DNA of 64,000 bases from Clostridiales bacterium (lineage in GTDB: Bacteria; Bacillota; Clostridia; Lachnospirales; Lachnospiraceae). The notes under the pieces were generated by a model. The model was not told the origin of the DNA. It searched no databases and worked only from the letters and a program-made list of their open reading frames with translations. Shown piece by piece: positions 53,395-62,418 of the stretch (position 1 is its first letter; each line of letters opens with the position of its first letter). The stretch covers positions 1-64,000 of the forward strand of contig JAJQAA010000014.1 of NCBI GenBank assembly GCA_021204045.1, read 5' to 3'. The position numbers and the translations under genes are program-made.

Positions 53395-56145
53395 ATGCGC
53401 TCTGCGATTCACTCAAAAACTTGGAGATTTTTACGCCTGTTTCTGCTGGCGCTGTTTATCCTGGATCTCGGAGCGACGACCGCGGTGCTGCGTATGTATC
53501 CGCAGCTGACTCTGGAACCGGAGACGCTGATCGGTGCAAATCAGGAAAATCTGAAGGACTTTGCGCTGGGAGATGACGGGGAGCTGGTTTCGCTCTCGGA
53601 CGATCCGTGGATCCAGTATGTGTTTGCGCAGCCGATGAATGTGCGGCATATCGCGGCGCGGGTATCGCATGTCAATGAGGACACCTGGGCGCAGTTTTTC
53701 TTGATGCCTTCGGCGGACTACCGTGTGGCGCGGCTTGACGGGGAAGGAACGATCACTGCGGATTTCTCAGAAGCGGCCGGTCATCGGGACGTCCTGGCGA
53801 TCCGCCTTGACCTGGCGAACGAACCGGGCGTCAGTCTTGTGGTAGATCAGGTGATTGTCAATGACCGTCTCGCGGTAACGCTGTCAGTGCAGGCATTTTT
53901 TGCGAAAGCAGCGGCGCTGGCGGCTCTTGTGCTGCTGGAGCTGTGGGGCTGGGTGAGGTTGTGGAAGGGTAGCAGGACCGGAACCGGCATGCCGGTCAAA
54001 GACACGTCGACCAAAGATGTGGCGGAGACAGAGGCGGAACGGGATGTTGACAGATATCGGAAACGGCAACTGGCCTTTTTACTGACTGGCATGTTGCTTC
54101 AGGCCGCAGGAAAGCTCGCGTTTATCTGGACGTTGCGGACGGAGCTTCTGACGGATTCCGGCGACGGCTACGCGCATCTTCTGGCGTGGATGCTGGCTCT
54201 GGGGCTTGAGATATTTTCTGTTGTTGCGGTATATACCGGTGCGGCCGCCTGTGATGTTTCGCAGAGCAACCGGCTGCCTTTGCGGTATTGCTGCCTGTTG
54301 ATTGTTCCGTTTGCTTTTGTGCAGTTTTCTCTGGCGGAGCTGCTCAATCTGGTGACTTTTGATTTTAATACGCCTTCTTATTTTGGCTTCAATCTGTTGA
54401 TCTGTGCGCTGCTTCCGGCGCTGCTTCTGTTGTTTATCCGACGGGTGACAATCGCGTTGGGGATCGCGGGAGCATTGCTTTTTCTGTTAAATATTGCCAA
54501 TCATTATTATGGAATTCTGCGCGACAATCCGCTGGAATATTTTGATATCGCGCTGGCGCGGACAGCGGCAGGCGTGCTGGGAAATTACGAATTTGAAATC
54601 GACCGGACGGTTATGGCGGCGCTGCTGGCAATGCTGATTATCGTTGTTGTTTTATCAGCCGCGCTGGGTCTGCGCCGTTGCGTCTGGAGCCGGAAAGAGG
54701 TGGTCGTGGCGCTGGCACTGACTGTGGTCGCCGCAGCCTTTTTGCTGGTAAATATCCCGACGATCGAGAATTTTTCCAACCTGCAGATCATCAGCAGCCA
54801 GCAGGGGTACCTGCTTTCCTTTGCCTCGTTTATTAAAATGGGACGCGTGGAGCGGCCGCAGGGTTACAGCCCGCAGGCGGTGGACGTGATTCTGGGCGCC
54901 TATGTGGATGAGGGGATTGTGAGAGAGCAGGAAGAAAGTGCAGAAGAAGACACGGCCAAGGACGTGGATGGGAACACAAATGGAATTGGAACCCCCAATA
55001 TAACCCAAAATATAACGAGAACCCCGAATATCATCGTAATTATGGACGAAGCATTTGCGGATCTTCCGGATATCTACGGATTTGAGACGACGGAGGATGT
55101 GTTGCCGAATATCCATGCATTGAAAGAAAATACGATTCACGGCCGGCTGCTGGTGTCCGTCTACGGTGGCGGCACGTCGAATACGGAATATGAGTTTCTG
55201 ACCGGGAACAGCCTGCATTTTCTGCCGGTCGGCAGCAGCCCCTATGTGCAGTATATGAGCGGTCTGCAGCAGTCCTTATCCTGGAAGCTGCGTGCTCTTG
55301 ATTACAGTTCGGCGGCTTATCATCCGTATCTGGCGATCAGCTACCGCCGCGCTGAGGCGTATCCATTGCTGGGGCTGGAGCCGTTTTATTCGATCGATGA
55401 TGATCTGCCAAACGAAACGTATCTGCGCGATTATATCAGCGACCAGGCGGATTTTGATAATCTGATTTACCTGTATGAGCAGAAGAATTCGTCGCAGCCA
55501 TTTTTTATTTTTAATGTGACGATGCAGAACCATGGCGGGTACGCGGTGGGAACACCGGGGGGTGGTATGACGGAGCTGGCAGCAGAGATCCGGCCGGTAC
55601 CAGAGGATCTGCAGGACGCCGCCCTGCTGGAATACCTGGCGTTGATCCACGAGACCGATGCGGCCTTCCAGTCGCTTGTCGATTATTTTTCCGAAGTTCC
55701 GGAAGATACCATTATCCTGCTGTTTGGCGACCATCAGCCGAGCATGGATCCGGAGGTCGTTGAACGGATGAGTCGAAGCGCGACGTTTCAAAATGGAATA
55801 TCAGGAGAGACATCGGAAGATGTGCCGCCGGAGATCAATTATTACGCGACCTTTGTGATGTGGGCCAATTTTGATATCGATGAGGCGGAGGATGTTGTCA
55901 CCTCACCCAATTACCTGCGAGCCTTACTCGCGCAGCAGGCTGGCCTGGAACTCAACGCATATGAGCGTTTCCTCCTGGAGACGATGGAGGAGTACCCGGC
56001 GATGAACGCTTTTGGCTGTCTGGACAGTGATGGACAGTGGCATTCCCGGGATGAAGAGGATGAAGGAAGGCTTGCGGACTACCGGAATCTTGTTTACAAT
56101 AATATTTTTGATAAGAAGAATATGGATATTTCTTATTATAAATAA
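53395..56145 (+). CDS. LtaS-like sulfatase-fold phosphoglycerol transferase
   Basis: 916 residues. A membrane helix near 8-30 is followed by an extracytoplasmic segment (about 31-160), then about seven helices to about 470 and a sulfatase domain (about 545-850): NIIVIMDEAFADLPD, catalytic Thr594 in YGGGTSNTEYEFLTG, and GDHQPSMDPE near 780. LtaS and related enzymes polymerise glycerol phosphate or decorate glycans. The extra outside segment between helix 1 and 2 is not in the classical five-helix LtaS. It starts at ATG 53395 behind AGGAGGTTGCC. Confidence 0.85.
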   Translation: MRSAIHSKTWRFLRLFLLALFILDLGATTAVLRMYPQLTLEPETLIGANQENLKDFALGDDGELVSLSDDPWIQYVFAQPMNVRHIAARVSHVNEDTWAQFFLMPSADYRVARLDGEGTITADFSEAAGHRDVLAIRLDLANEPGVSLVVDQVIVNDRLAVTLSVQAFFAKAAALAALVLLELWGWVRLWKGSRTGTGMPVKDTSTKDVAETEAERDVDRYRKRQLAFLLTGMLLQAAGKLAFIWTLRTELLTDSGDGYAHLLAWMLALGLEIFSVVAVYTGAAACDVSQSNRLPLRYCCLLIVPFAFVQFSLAELLNLVTFDFNTPSYFGFNLLICALLPALLLLFIRRVTIALGIAGALLFLLNIANHYYGILRDNPLEYFDIALARTAAGVLGNYEFEIDRTVMAALLAMLIIVVVLSAALGLRRCVWSRKEVVVALALTVVAAAFLLVNIPTIENFSNLQIISSQQGYLLSFASFIKMGRVERPQGYSPQAVDVILGAYVDEGIVREQEESAEEDTAKDVDGNTNGIGTPNITQNITRTPNIIVIMDEAFADLPDIYGFETTEDVLPNIHALKENTIHGRLLVSVYGGGTSNTEYEFLTGNSLHFLPVGSSPYVQYMSGLQQSLSWKLRALDYSSAAYHPYLAISYRRAEAYPLLGLEPFYSIDDDLPNETYLRDYISDQADFDNLIYLYEQKNSSQPFFIFNVTMQNHGGYAVGTPGGGMTELAAEIRPVPEDLQDAALLEYLALIHETDAAFQSLVDYFSEVPEDTIILLFGDHQPSMDPEVVERMSRSATFQNGISGETSEDVPPEINYYATFVMWANFDIDEAEDVVTSPNYLRALLAQQAGLELNAYERFLLETMEEYPAMNAFGCLDSDGQWHSRDEEDEGRLADYRNLVYNNIFDKKNMDISYYK

Positions 56146-56239
56146 TTGGAGGCGCGCTATGCGAATTGCGGAAAAAGTGGTATTTCCGCTGCATTTAAGC
56201 CGTGTTGTTGTCGTTTTATCAGCGGCATAAATACTATGA

Positions 56240-57043
56240 CTACTTTGTAAAATCGAAAAGCTGTCCCAGCCACTGCACACACAGAGGGAACCAGGTTGCC
56301 GGGTGCGGGTCGAGGGAGGCGCCGGGTCTGCGTACCTGGCCGGTGCAGAGGGAAAGACCGTGTGCTCCCTTCGGATAAATGTGGCACTCATAGGGTACAC
56401 CTGCGCTTTGCAGGGCGTTTATCAGAAGCAGTGTATTCTGTATGGGAACGCTCTCGTCGTTGCCTGTGTGCCAGATGAAGCAGGGAGGCGTCGCGGAACT
56501 GACGAAATGCTCAAGGCTGTACGGTTTCCATGCCTCACTCCGTTTTTCGCCGGACAGATTTTCAAAAGACCCTTCATGGGCATATTCGCCGGCGGTAACG
56601 ACCGGATAGGAGAGAATCAGGGCGTCCGGCCGGTTGAGGCCGTGATCCGGTTCCAAAATGTCAGAGTCATAGTAAATGCCCAGGCTCAGCGTCAGATGAG
56701 CGCCGGCTGAGAAGCCGATCACCGCGACGCGATGCGGATCAATTCCCCACCCGGCGGAATTCTGCCGGATGGCGGCAACGGCTGCGGACAATTCTTTTAG
56801 TGGCTGGAAATCGCGGGCTTTTTCTCCGACGGAATATCGCAGGAGAAAGACCTGATAACCCTGCGCCAGCCATTCAAAAGCAACAGGATCCGACTCGCGG
56901 TCTGACAAAAAGCCATATCCGCCTCCCGGGCATACAAGGACGCAGGGGCGGTATTCGTAATCCGGCCAGCTTTGTGATTTTTCATGCAGATACCCGCGCA
57001 GTTTTGCCCCCATCTCGCCGATATCCAGGTTGATAATGTTCAT
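56240..57043 (-). CDS. Alpha/beta hydrolase, acetylxylan-esterase-like (BD-FAE type)
   Basis: A 267-residue cytosolic hydrolase. The oxyanion-type VCPGGGYGFLSDRE loop near 36-49, the nucleophile GFSAGAHLTL at about 113, the acid HTGNDESVP near 215 and the histidine KGAHGLSL near 244 form an intact triad. The family deacetylates xylo-oligosaccharides and related sugars. Single-gene unit; divergent from the chagasin-domain lipoprotein and convergent with the LtaS-like gene. Confidence 0.88.
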   Translation of the reverse strand: MNIINLDIGEMGAKLRGYLHEKSQSWPDYEYRPCVLVCPGGGYGFLSDRESDPVAFEWLAQGYQVFLLRYSVGEKARDFQPLKELSAAVAAIRQNSAGWGIDPHRVAVIGFSAGAHLTLSLGIYYDSDILEPDHGLNRPDALILSYPVVTAGEYAHEGSFENLSGEKRSEAWKPYSLEHFVSSATPPCFIWHTGNDESVPIQNTLLLINALQSAGVPYECHIYPKGAHGLSLCTGQVRRPGASLDPHPATWFPLCVQWLGQLFDFTK

Positions 57044-57298
57044 GCGGAACCTCCGTCGGAATGTTATTAAAACATGTCAATATATGATATAGGATCATAG
57101 CATAATTGCGTGGAAATTGTAAAGGGAAATGTATTCAGTCGCCTCCCGGCTGTTGAAAGAAAATGCGGCAATAAAGAAACCGTACAGAAGCTGTAAGGTA
57201 TTTTTAAAGACTGCGAAACCACAATATGATACAATGCCAACGGTGATGAAAATACAGGTTTGTAATTACACTGCAAAATCGCTTATCGGGAGGAAACA

Positions 57299-58465
57299 AT
57301 GAAAAAAAATATAAATTTATTGTCAGTGGGAATCATGATTTCGTTGCTTGCGATGTCCGGGTGTGCGTCCGGGCAAAGCACGGCTGCCGGGACGGTCGTA
57401 GAAAGTGTGGCTGCTGATGATACAGAGGCAGACAGCTCCGGCGTGATGGAAACAGCTGTAGCGGAAACAGGAAAAGAAGACGTGACGACGGAAGAAAGCA
57501 AAGAAGGGGCAGAAGCCTCCGTATTGACAGAAGTTTCAGATGCTCAGGAACGGATGGCGCCGGTACGGATCTGGGGCGTCGTGACAGAGATAGGGGATAA
57601 TTTCATTACAGTCGACAATCAGTCTAAAGTATCTTCGCCCGGAGAGATCGTCCTGATGATCGATCCGGAGTCGACGTATGTTCTTGACGGGGTAAACGGT
57701 CTGCCGGTAGCACTGGATGAGGTTCAGACCGGAAACTTTCAGGCCTATCTCGGACCGGCGATGACACTGTCTCTGCCGCCGCAGGCTGTGCCATATATGG
57801 TGATTGTAAATATTCCGGAGGATGCAGCGGCTCCTCTTTATGTGATTGCGTCAGGCCCGATGACAGAGAAAGATGGTGCGCAGGTGCTGACCGGAAACGA
57901 CGGGACGGAATACCAGCTTGCCGGGGATGCCAGGATCCAGCCGTTTCTGACGAAGAATATCGTGCGGATGGAAGATGTCCGGGAAGGTTCCGAGTGTCTG
58001 GTGTGGCTGGACACAGAAGGAAAAATTGAGAGAATGGTATTGCTGACATCTGCGGATGGTGGAGAAGATGGCAAAGCGGATGAGACGACATCCTATACGA
58101 TTGAAGGAGAAGATGTTTCTGCGCAGGTCGTCGATGGAGGCAGCCTGATTCTTGATCTGCCGTCCAACGCGACGACCGGTTATACATGGGTAATTGTGGA
58201 AGAACCGGATAATTTTGCCAGCGATTACAACGTTTATATCGAACCGGACAAGGACGGTCAGGTGGTCGGAAAAGGTGGAATTGCTGAATTTCACATCATT
58301 GCGCTGGATGAGGGTGTCGGGACGATGCTGTTTCAGTACAGACGGAACTGGGATGGCGGAGAGATTGCCGGGACATATGAGCTGACACTGGATATTTCCA
58401 GGGAGAATAAAACATATCTGCGGATCAACAGCGTATCTTTTCGGCAACTGGCAAAAGAAAGCTGA
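57299..58465 (+). CDS. Lipoprotein with C-terminal chagasin (I42) inhibitor domain
   Basis: A 388-residue lipoprotein; lipobox MSGC with Cys22. Acidic low-complexity linker to about residue 75, then an unrecognised domain of about 170 residues (VRIWGVVTEIGDNFITVDN, likely a beta fold), then a chagasin-like domain from about 275 (NATTGYTW, GTMLFQYRRNW, GTYELTLDIS). Chagasins inhibit papain-type cysteine peptidases. ATG 57299 follows GGGAGGAAACA. It may guard the surface from host or own peptidases, an inference from the domain only. Confidence 0.82.
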   Translation: MKKNINLLSVGIMISLLAMSGCASGQSTAAGTVVESVAADDTEADSSGVMETAVAETGKEDVTTEESKEGAEASVLTEVSDAQERMAPVRIWGVVTEIGDNFITVDNQSKVSSPGEIVLMIDPESTYVLDGVNGLPVALDEVQTGNFQAYLGPAMTLSLPPQAVPYMVIVNIPEDAAAPLYVIASGPMTEKDGAQVLTGNDGTEYQLAGDARIQPFLTKNIVRMEDVREGSECLVWLDTEGKIERMVLLTSADGGEDGKADETTSYTIEGEDVSAQVVDGGSLILDLPSNATTGYTWVIVEEPDNFASDYNVYIEPDKDGQVVGKGGIAEFHIIALDEGVGTMLFQYRRNWDGGEIAGTYELTLDISRENKTYLRINSVSFRQLAKES

Positions 58466-58487
58466 CAAAGCAAATGTGAGAAAATAC

Positions 58488-58516
58488 TTTCCAGCAGCGG
58501 GAAAGCGTGTTATAAT
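58488..58516 (+). promoter_or_regulatory. Possible promoter in the 440-base pre-recA gap
   Basis: TTTCCA at 58488-58493 and TATAAT at 58511-58516, 17 bases apart. It would transcribe the stretch ahead of recA, where only short, unconvincing frames exist. Confidence 0.4.
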
Positions 58517-58657
58517 GAAAACGTTCATGGGAATTCTATTTTTCTGTCTGTTCAGGCATATCGCAGGAAATTCCACGAATAAAAGCAAAGATGACGCGTG
58601 ACGGATGATCATGCACGGTGATGAGGCGGTTTTGCGCCTGAGAAGCAGAGAAAACGA

Positions 58658-58840
58658 ATGGAGCTGCGCGATTATGCGTGTGGCTGCCGGGAATTACGGC
58701 TGCATAGTTTCATGTGTACGGGTTCGCAGGAAGGAGGTGTCGGAAAATACGCGTTGTTTTGCGGGTACCCGGTGGTTTCCGGTCCGGAAGCACGGTTATT
58801 TTTGAAAAAGGTTTTGGAAAAAAGTCAGGGAAACCGTTGA
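58658..58840 (+). CDS. Possible small protein ahead of recA
   Basis: A 60-residue frame (MELRDYACGCRELRLHSF...) that ends just before the recA promoter. It has five cysteines, a hydrophobic middle and a lysine-rich end (LFLKKVLEKSQGNR). The ribosome site is weak. A competing frame at 58605-58805 overlaps it. No family recognised; the 440-base gap (58466-58905) otherwise holds only promoter sites. Confidence 0.25.
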   Translation: MELRDYACGCRELRLHSFMCTGSQEGGVGKYALFCGYPVVSGPEARLFLKKVLEKSQGNR

Positions 58841-58865
58841 CATTTTGACCGGAGTATACTATGAT
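58837..58865 (+). promoter_or_regulatory. Promoter of recA
   Basis: TTGACA at 58837-58842 and TATGAT at 58860-58865, 17 bases apart, a near-consensus promoter. The start near 58872 lies immediately before the SOS box. Confidence 0.85.
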
Positions 58866-58876
58866 TAGAACAAATC

Positions 58877-58890
58877 AGAACATTTGTTCG
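58877..58890. promoter_or_regulatory. LexA (SOS) box of recA
   Basis: AGAACATTTGTTCG contains the perfect palindrome GAACAT-TTGTTC type core (GAAC-ATTT-GTTC), the Gram-positive Din-box CGAAC-N4-GTTCG with one end mismatch. It lies just after the transcription start, suited to LexA repression. Confidence 0.85.
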
Positions 58891-58905
58891 TTTTCGGAGG
58901 ACGCT

Positions 58906-60009
58906 ATGAATAAAGATGAAAAAATGAAGGCGCTTGACGCGGCGATCACTCAGATTGAGAAGGCCTATGGGAAGGGTTCTGTGATGAAGCTTGGAGATTC
59001 CCGCACAAATATGAATATTGAGACGGTGCCGACTGGCTCACTCAGTCTGGACATCGCGCTGGGACTGGGCGGTGTTCCTAAGGGACGCGTGATCGAGATT
59101 TACGGACCGGAGTCCAGCGGCAAGACGACGGTTGCGCTGCATATGGTCGCGGAAGTACAGAAGCGCGGCGGTATCGCCGGATTTATTGACGCGGAGCACG
59201 CGCTCGATCCGGTCTATGCGAAAAATATCGGTGTCGATATCGACAACCTTTATATTTCACAGCCGGACAACGGCGAGCAGGCTCTGGAGATTACAGAGAC
59301 GATGGTACGCTCCGGCGCTGTGGATATCGTGATTGTGGATTCCGTGGCGGCGCTGGTGCCCAAGGCGGAGATTGACGGCGAGATGGGCGACGCGCATGTG
59401 GGATTGCAGGCCCGGCTGATGTCGCAGGCGCTGCGTAAGCTTACGGGTGTGATCAGCAAGTCAAACTGCACGGTTATTTTTATCAACCAGCTGCGTGAAA
59501 AGGTTGGCATTATGTTTGGTAACCCGGAGACGACGACCGGCGGCCGCGCTTTGAAGTTTTACGCTTCCGTGCGTCTGGATGTGCGCCGGATCGAGTCTCT
59601 CAAGCAGGGGGGAGAAGTCATCGGCAACCATGTGCGTGTCAAGGTCGTGAAAAATAAGATCGCGCCGCCGTTCAAAGAGGCTGAGTTCGATATTATGTTT
59701 GGCAAAGGGATTTCCCGAGAGGGTGATATTCTTGACCTTGCCGCGAAGGAAAATATTATTGAGAAGAGCGGCGCCTGGTATGCCTATAAGGGTGCCAAGA
59801 TCGGCCAGGGCCGTGAGAATGCGAAGATTTATCTGCGGGACAACCCGGCAGTATGTGCCGAGGTGGAGCAGAAGGTGCGCGATATTTACGGCTTGCAGGG
59901 CAACGCTGTTGTGCCGGAAGGCAGTCTCGGGGCGCCGGAGGATGATACCATGTCTGTCGATGGCATAGTAGGAACGATCAGTTCCGAACGGACAGATGCG
60001 AAAGGATAA
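58906..60009 (+). CDS. recA: Recombinase A
   Basis: Strand-exchange ATPase and SOS co-protease; 367 residues, full length. Walker [10 protein letters not shown] is at about 67-75; [22 protein letters not shown] and the C-terminal acidic tail are in place. The frame opens at 58861, but CGGAGGACGCT before ATG 58906 gives the start. recX overlaps its last 14 bases. Controlled by a sigma-A promoter and a LexA box. Confidence 0.98.
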   Translation: MNKDEKMKALDAAITQIEKAYGKGSVMKLGDSRTNMNIETVPTGSLSLDIALGLGGVPKGRVIEIYGPESSGKTTVALHMVAEVQKRGGIAGFIDAEHALDPVYAKNIGVDIDNLYISQPDNGEQALEITETMVRSGAVDIVIVDSVAALVPKAEIDGEMGDAHVGLQARLMSQALRKLTGVISKSNCTVIFINQLREKVGIMFGNPETTTGGRALKFYASVRLDVRRIESLKQGGEVIGNHVRVKVVKNKIAPPFKEAEFDIMFGKGISREGDILDLAAKENIIEKSGAWYAYKGAKIGQGRENAKIYLRDNPAVCAEVEQKVRDIYGLQGNAVVPEGSLGAPEDDTMSVDGIVGTISSERTDAKG

Positions 60010-60457
60010 AAGCGCGCGGGAGCAGGCGCTTTCTCTGCTGGAACGGGCAGACCGGACGGAGCAGGAGCTTGTCCGCAAACTGCAGGCTCGTGGTTGTGAG
60101 TCAGGGGAGATCGAGGAAGCGCTTGTTTTCCTGCGGAGTTATCATTATGTTGATGATGCGAACTATGCATGCCGTTACGTTCGTACGCATGCCGCGGATA
60201 AGAGCCGCAGGCGCATTCGTGAGGAACTGACAGCAAAAGGCGTCGCGCGCGAATGGATTGACGCAGCTTTAGAGGAAAATGAGGTGGATGAGGAGAGCCA
60301 GGTGCGCGCTTTGCTGTGTCGGTACGGCTGGCGATCGGATGAGAAGCAGGATCCGACCTCGTACCGCCGACTTACCGCAACACTTGCCCGGCGCGGATTT
60401 TCATTTGACGTAATCCGCCGGGCGATGGGGAACATGGAGGAGCAGCCAGTCGATTGA
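59996..60457 (+). CDS. recX: Regulatory protein RecX
   Basis: RecX binds RecA filaments and limits their activity. 153 residues of charged three-helix repeats, with [15 protein letters not shown] and [12 protein letters not shown] matching the family. The start at 59996 lies inside the end of recA, so translation is coupled. There is no strong ribosome site of its own. A terminator follows at 60522. Confidence 0.92.
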   Translation: MRKDKSAREQALSLLERADRTEQELVRKLQARGCESGEIEEALVFLRSYHYVDDANYACRYVRTHAADKSRRRIREELTAKGVAREWIDAALEENEVDEESQVRALLCRYGWRSDEKQDPTSYRRLTATLARRGFSFDVIRRAMGNMEEQPVD

Positions 60458-60521
60458 GCGCCTCTTCAGGTGATCCGATTTGCAGATGCGTTTTCAAGGA
60501 CAGGAAGTTTTGGGTAATATG

Positions 60522-60569
60522 AGAGTAGAGCAACCCGGCATTTCGGTTTGGGCGCTCTACTCTTTTTTG
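60522..60569 (+). terminator. Terminator of recA-recX
   Basis: A perfect 10-bp stem, AGAGTAGAGC (60522-60531) with GCTCTACTCT (60554-60563), followed by six or more T residues. Confidence 0.93.
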
Positions 60570-60629
60570 TATTTCTTTTAGAATGTGAATATAGATCCTG
60601 GAGCCCATGCGGAAAACCTCCAAAGATGC

Positions 60630-60658
60630 TTGACAGTATGCACAAAAACGTATAAAAT
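60630..60658 (+). promoter_or_regulatory. Promoter of rny
   Basis: TTGACA at 60630-60635 and TAAAAT at 60653-60658, 17 bases apart, about 50 bases before the rny start. Confidence 0.8.
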
Positions 60659-60709
60659 TGAAGTGTTGTATTTTTATGTACAATGAAAACTAAATAAGGA
60701 GGTGCTCCT

Positions 60710-62254
60710 GTGTCAACAATAATAGCTGTTGTAGTTACACTAATTATTGTAGCGCCTATTACCTGGGGTCTTGCGATTGCCAATCGGAAGAAAACATATG
60801 AGAGTAAGATTGGGACTGCGGAAGAAAAAGCCAGGGAAATAATAGATGAAGCGTTAAAGACTGCAGAGACAAAAAAGCGCGAAGCTCTCCTGGAAGCGAA
60901 GGAAGAGTCGATTAAGACTAAGAATGAGCTGGATAGAGAAACCAAAGAAAGGCGAGCAGAAGTGCAGCGCTATGAAAGGCGCGTATTAAACAAAGAAGAG
61001 AACCTGGACAAAAAGGCAGAGAGCCTGGAGCGGCGTGAGGCTAATCTCACTGCCCGTGAGGAAGCCCTGAAGAAAAAGAATGCCGAAATCGAGACATTAC
61101 ATGAAAAAGGGATGCAGGAACTGGAGCGGATCTCCGGCCTGACCTCCGAACAGGCAAAAGAGTATCTGCTGCGGTCAGTGGAGGCGGATGTCAAGCATGA
61201 CACCGCGAAGCTGGTCAAGGAGCTGGAAAACAAGGCAAAGGAAGAGGCAGATAAAAAGGCCAAAGATTATGTGGTAACCGCGATCCAGCGATGCGCGGCT
61301 GACCATGTGGCAGAGACTACGGTATCCGTGGTACAGCTGCCCGGAGATGATATGAAGGGCCGCATTATTGGCCGGGAAGGACGTAATATCCGTACATTGG
61401 AAACAATGACGGGAGTGGAATTGATTATTGACGATACGCCGGAAGCGGTAGTGTTGTCAGGGTTTGACCCGGTACGGCGGGAGGTAGCCAGGATTGCCCT
61501 GGAGAGACTGATCGTTGATGGACGGATTCACCCGGCCCGTATCGAGGAAATGGTAGAAAAGGCACAACGCGAGGTTGAGGCAAATATGCGTGAGGATGGG
61601 GAAGCGGCGACCCTTGAGGTTGGTATCTACAGTATCCATCCGGAGCTGGTGAAGCTGCTCGGCAAGATGAAATTCCGCACGAGCTACGGCCAGAACGCAT
61701 TGAAGCATTCCATCGAAGTGGCTCAGCTTGCCGGACTTCTGGCAGCAGAGGTTGGCGTCGATGTACGCCTGGCAAAGCGTGCCGGTCTGTTGCATGACAT
61801 TGGCAAATCCATAGATCATGAAATGGAAGGCTCCCATGTACAATTGGGTGCCGATCTGTGTAGAAAATACAAGGAATCCGCGCTTATCGTCAACGCGGTG
61901 GAGTCCCACCACGGCGACGTTGAGCCACAGAGCCTGATCGCGTGCCTTGTGCAGGCGGCGGATACGATATCCGCAGCACGGCCGGGCGCCAGACGCGAGA
62001 CTCTGGAAACATACACAAATCGTTTGAAACAGTTGGAGGAAATCACCAATTCCTTCAAGGGAGTTGACAAGTCCTACGCCATTCAGGCGGGCCGTGAGGT
62101 CAGGATTATGGTAATACCGGAGCAGGTAAGTGATGACGACATGGTACTGATGGCGCGCGAGATTTCCAAGCGCATCGAAAATGAGCTGGAATATCCGGGT
62201 CAGATCAAGGTGAATGTCATTCGTGAATCGCGCGCGACGGATTACGCCAAATAG
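60710..62254 (+). CDS. rny: Ribonuclease Y
   Basis: Membrane-anchored endoribonuclease that starts mRNA decay in Firmicutes. 514 residues: an N-terminal helix (about 1-24), long charged coiled coil (about 30-195), KH domain ([12 protein letters not shown] near 215) and HD domain ([15 protein letters not shown], His361-Asp362). GTG at 60710 is placed by AAGGAGGTGCTCCT. Its own promoter and the preceding terminator make it a separate unit. Confidence 0.97.
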   Translation: MSTIIAVVVTLIIVAPITWGLAIANRKKTYESKIGTAEEKAREIIDEALKTAETKKREALLEAKEESIKTKNELDRETKERRAEVQRYERRVLNKEENLDKKAESLERREANLTAREEALKKKNAEIETLHEKGMQELERISGLTSEQAKEYLLRSVEADVKHDTAKLVKELENKAKEEADKKAKDYVVTAIQRCAADHVAETTVSVVQLPGDDMKGRIIGREGRNIRTLETMTGVELIIDDTPEAVVLSGFDPVRREVARIALERLIVDGRIHPARIEEMVEKAQREVEANMREDGEAATLEVGIYSIHPELVKLLGKMKFRTSYGQNALKHSIEVAQLAGLLAAEVGVDVRLAKRAGLLHDIGKSIDHEMEGSHVQLGADLCRKYKESALIVNAVESHHGDVEPQSLIACLVQAADTISAARPGARRETLETYTNRLKQLEEITNSFKGVDKSYAIQAGREVRIMVIPEQVSDDDMVLMAREISKRIENELEYPGQIKVNVIRESRATDYAK

Positions 62255-62370
62255 CAACGCAAAATGTACGCTTTCATCCATGCGGCAGTATGGGTGGAGG
62301 CGTAATTTTTGTTCTCTGGGAGAAAATCAGGGAAGAACTGGCGATGAATGGTAATCGCAAATCGTAGATA

Positions 62371-62418
62371 TGAGGAAATGAGGGGGATGAGGAAATGAGA
62401 GGGATGAGGATATGAGAG
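62371..62418 (+). repeat. 17-bp purine-rich tandem repeat at the malQ start
   Basis: Two full copies of TGAGGAAATGAG(G/A)GGGA and a third partial copy (TGAGGATATGAGAG) run into malQ. Each copy carries a Shine-Dalgarno-like GAGG and an ATG. Because 17 is not a multiple of three, the ATGs fall in different frames; only the last, at 62412, starts malQ. Confidence 0.85.
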
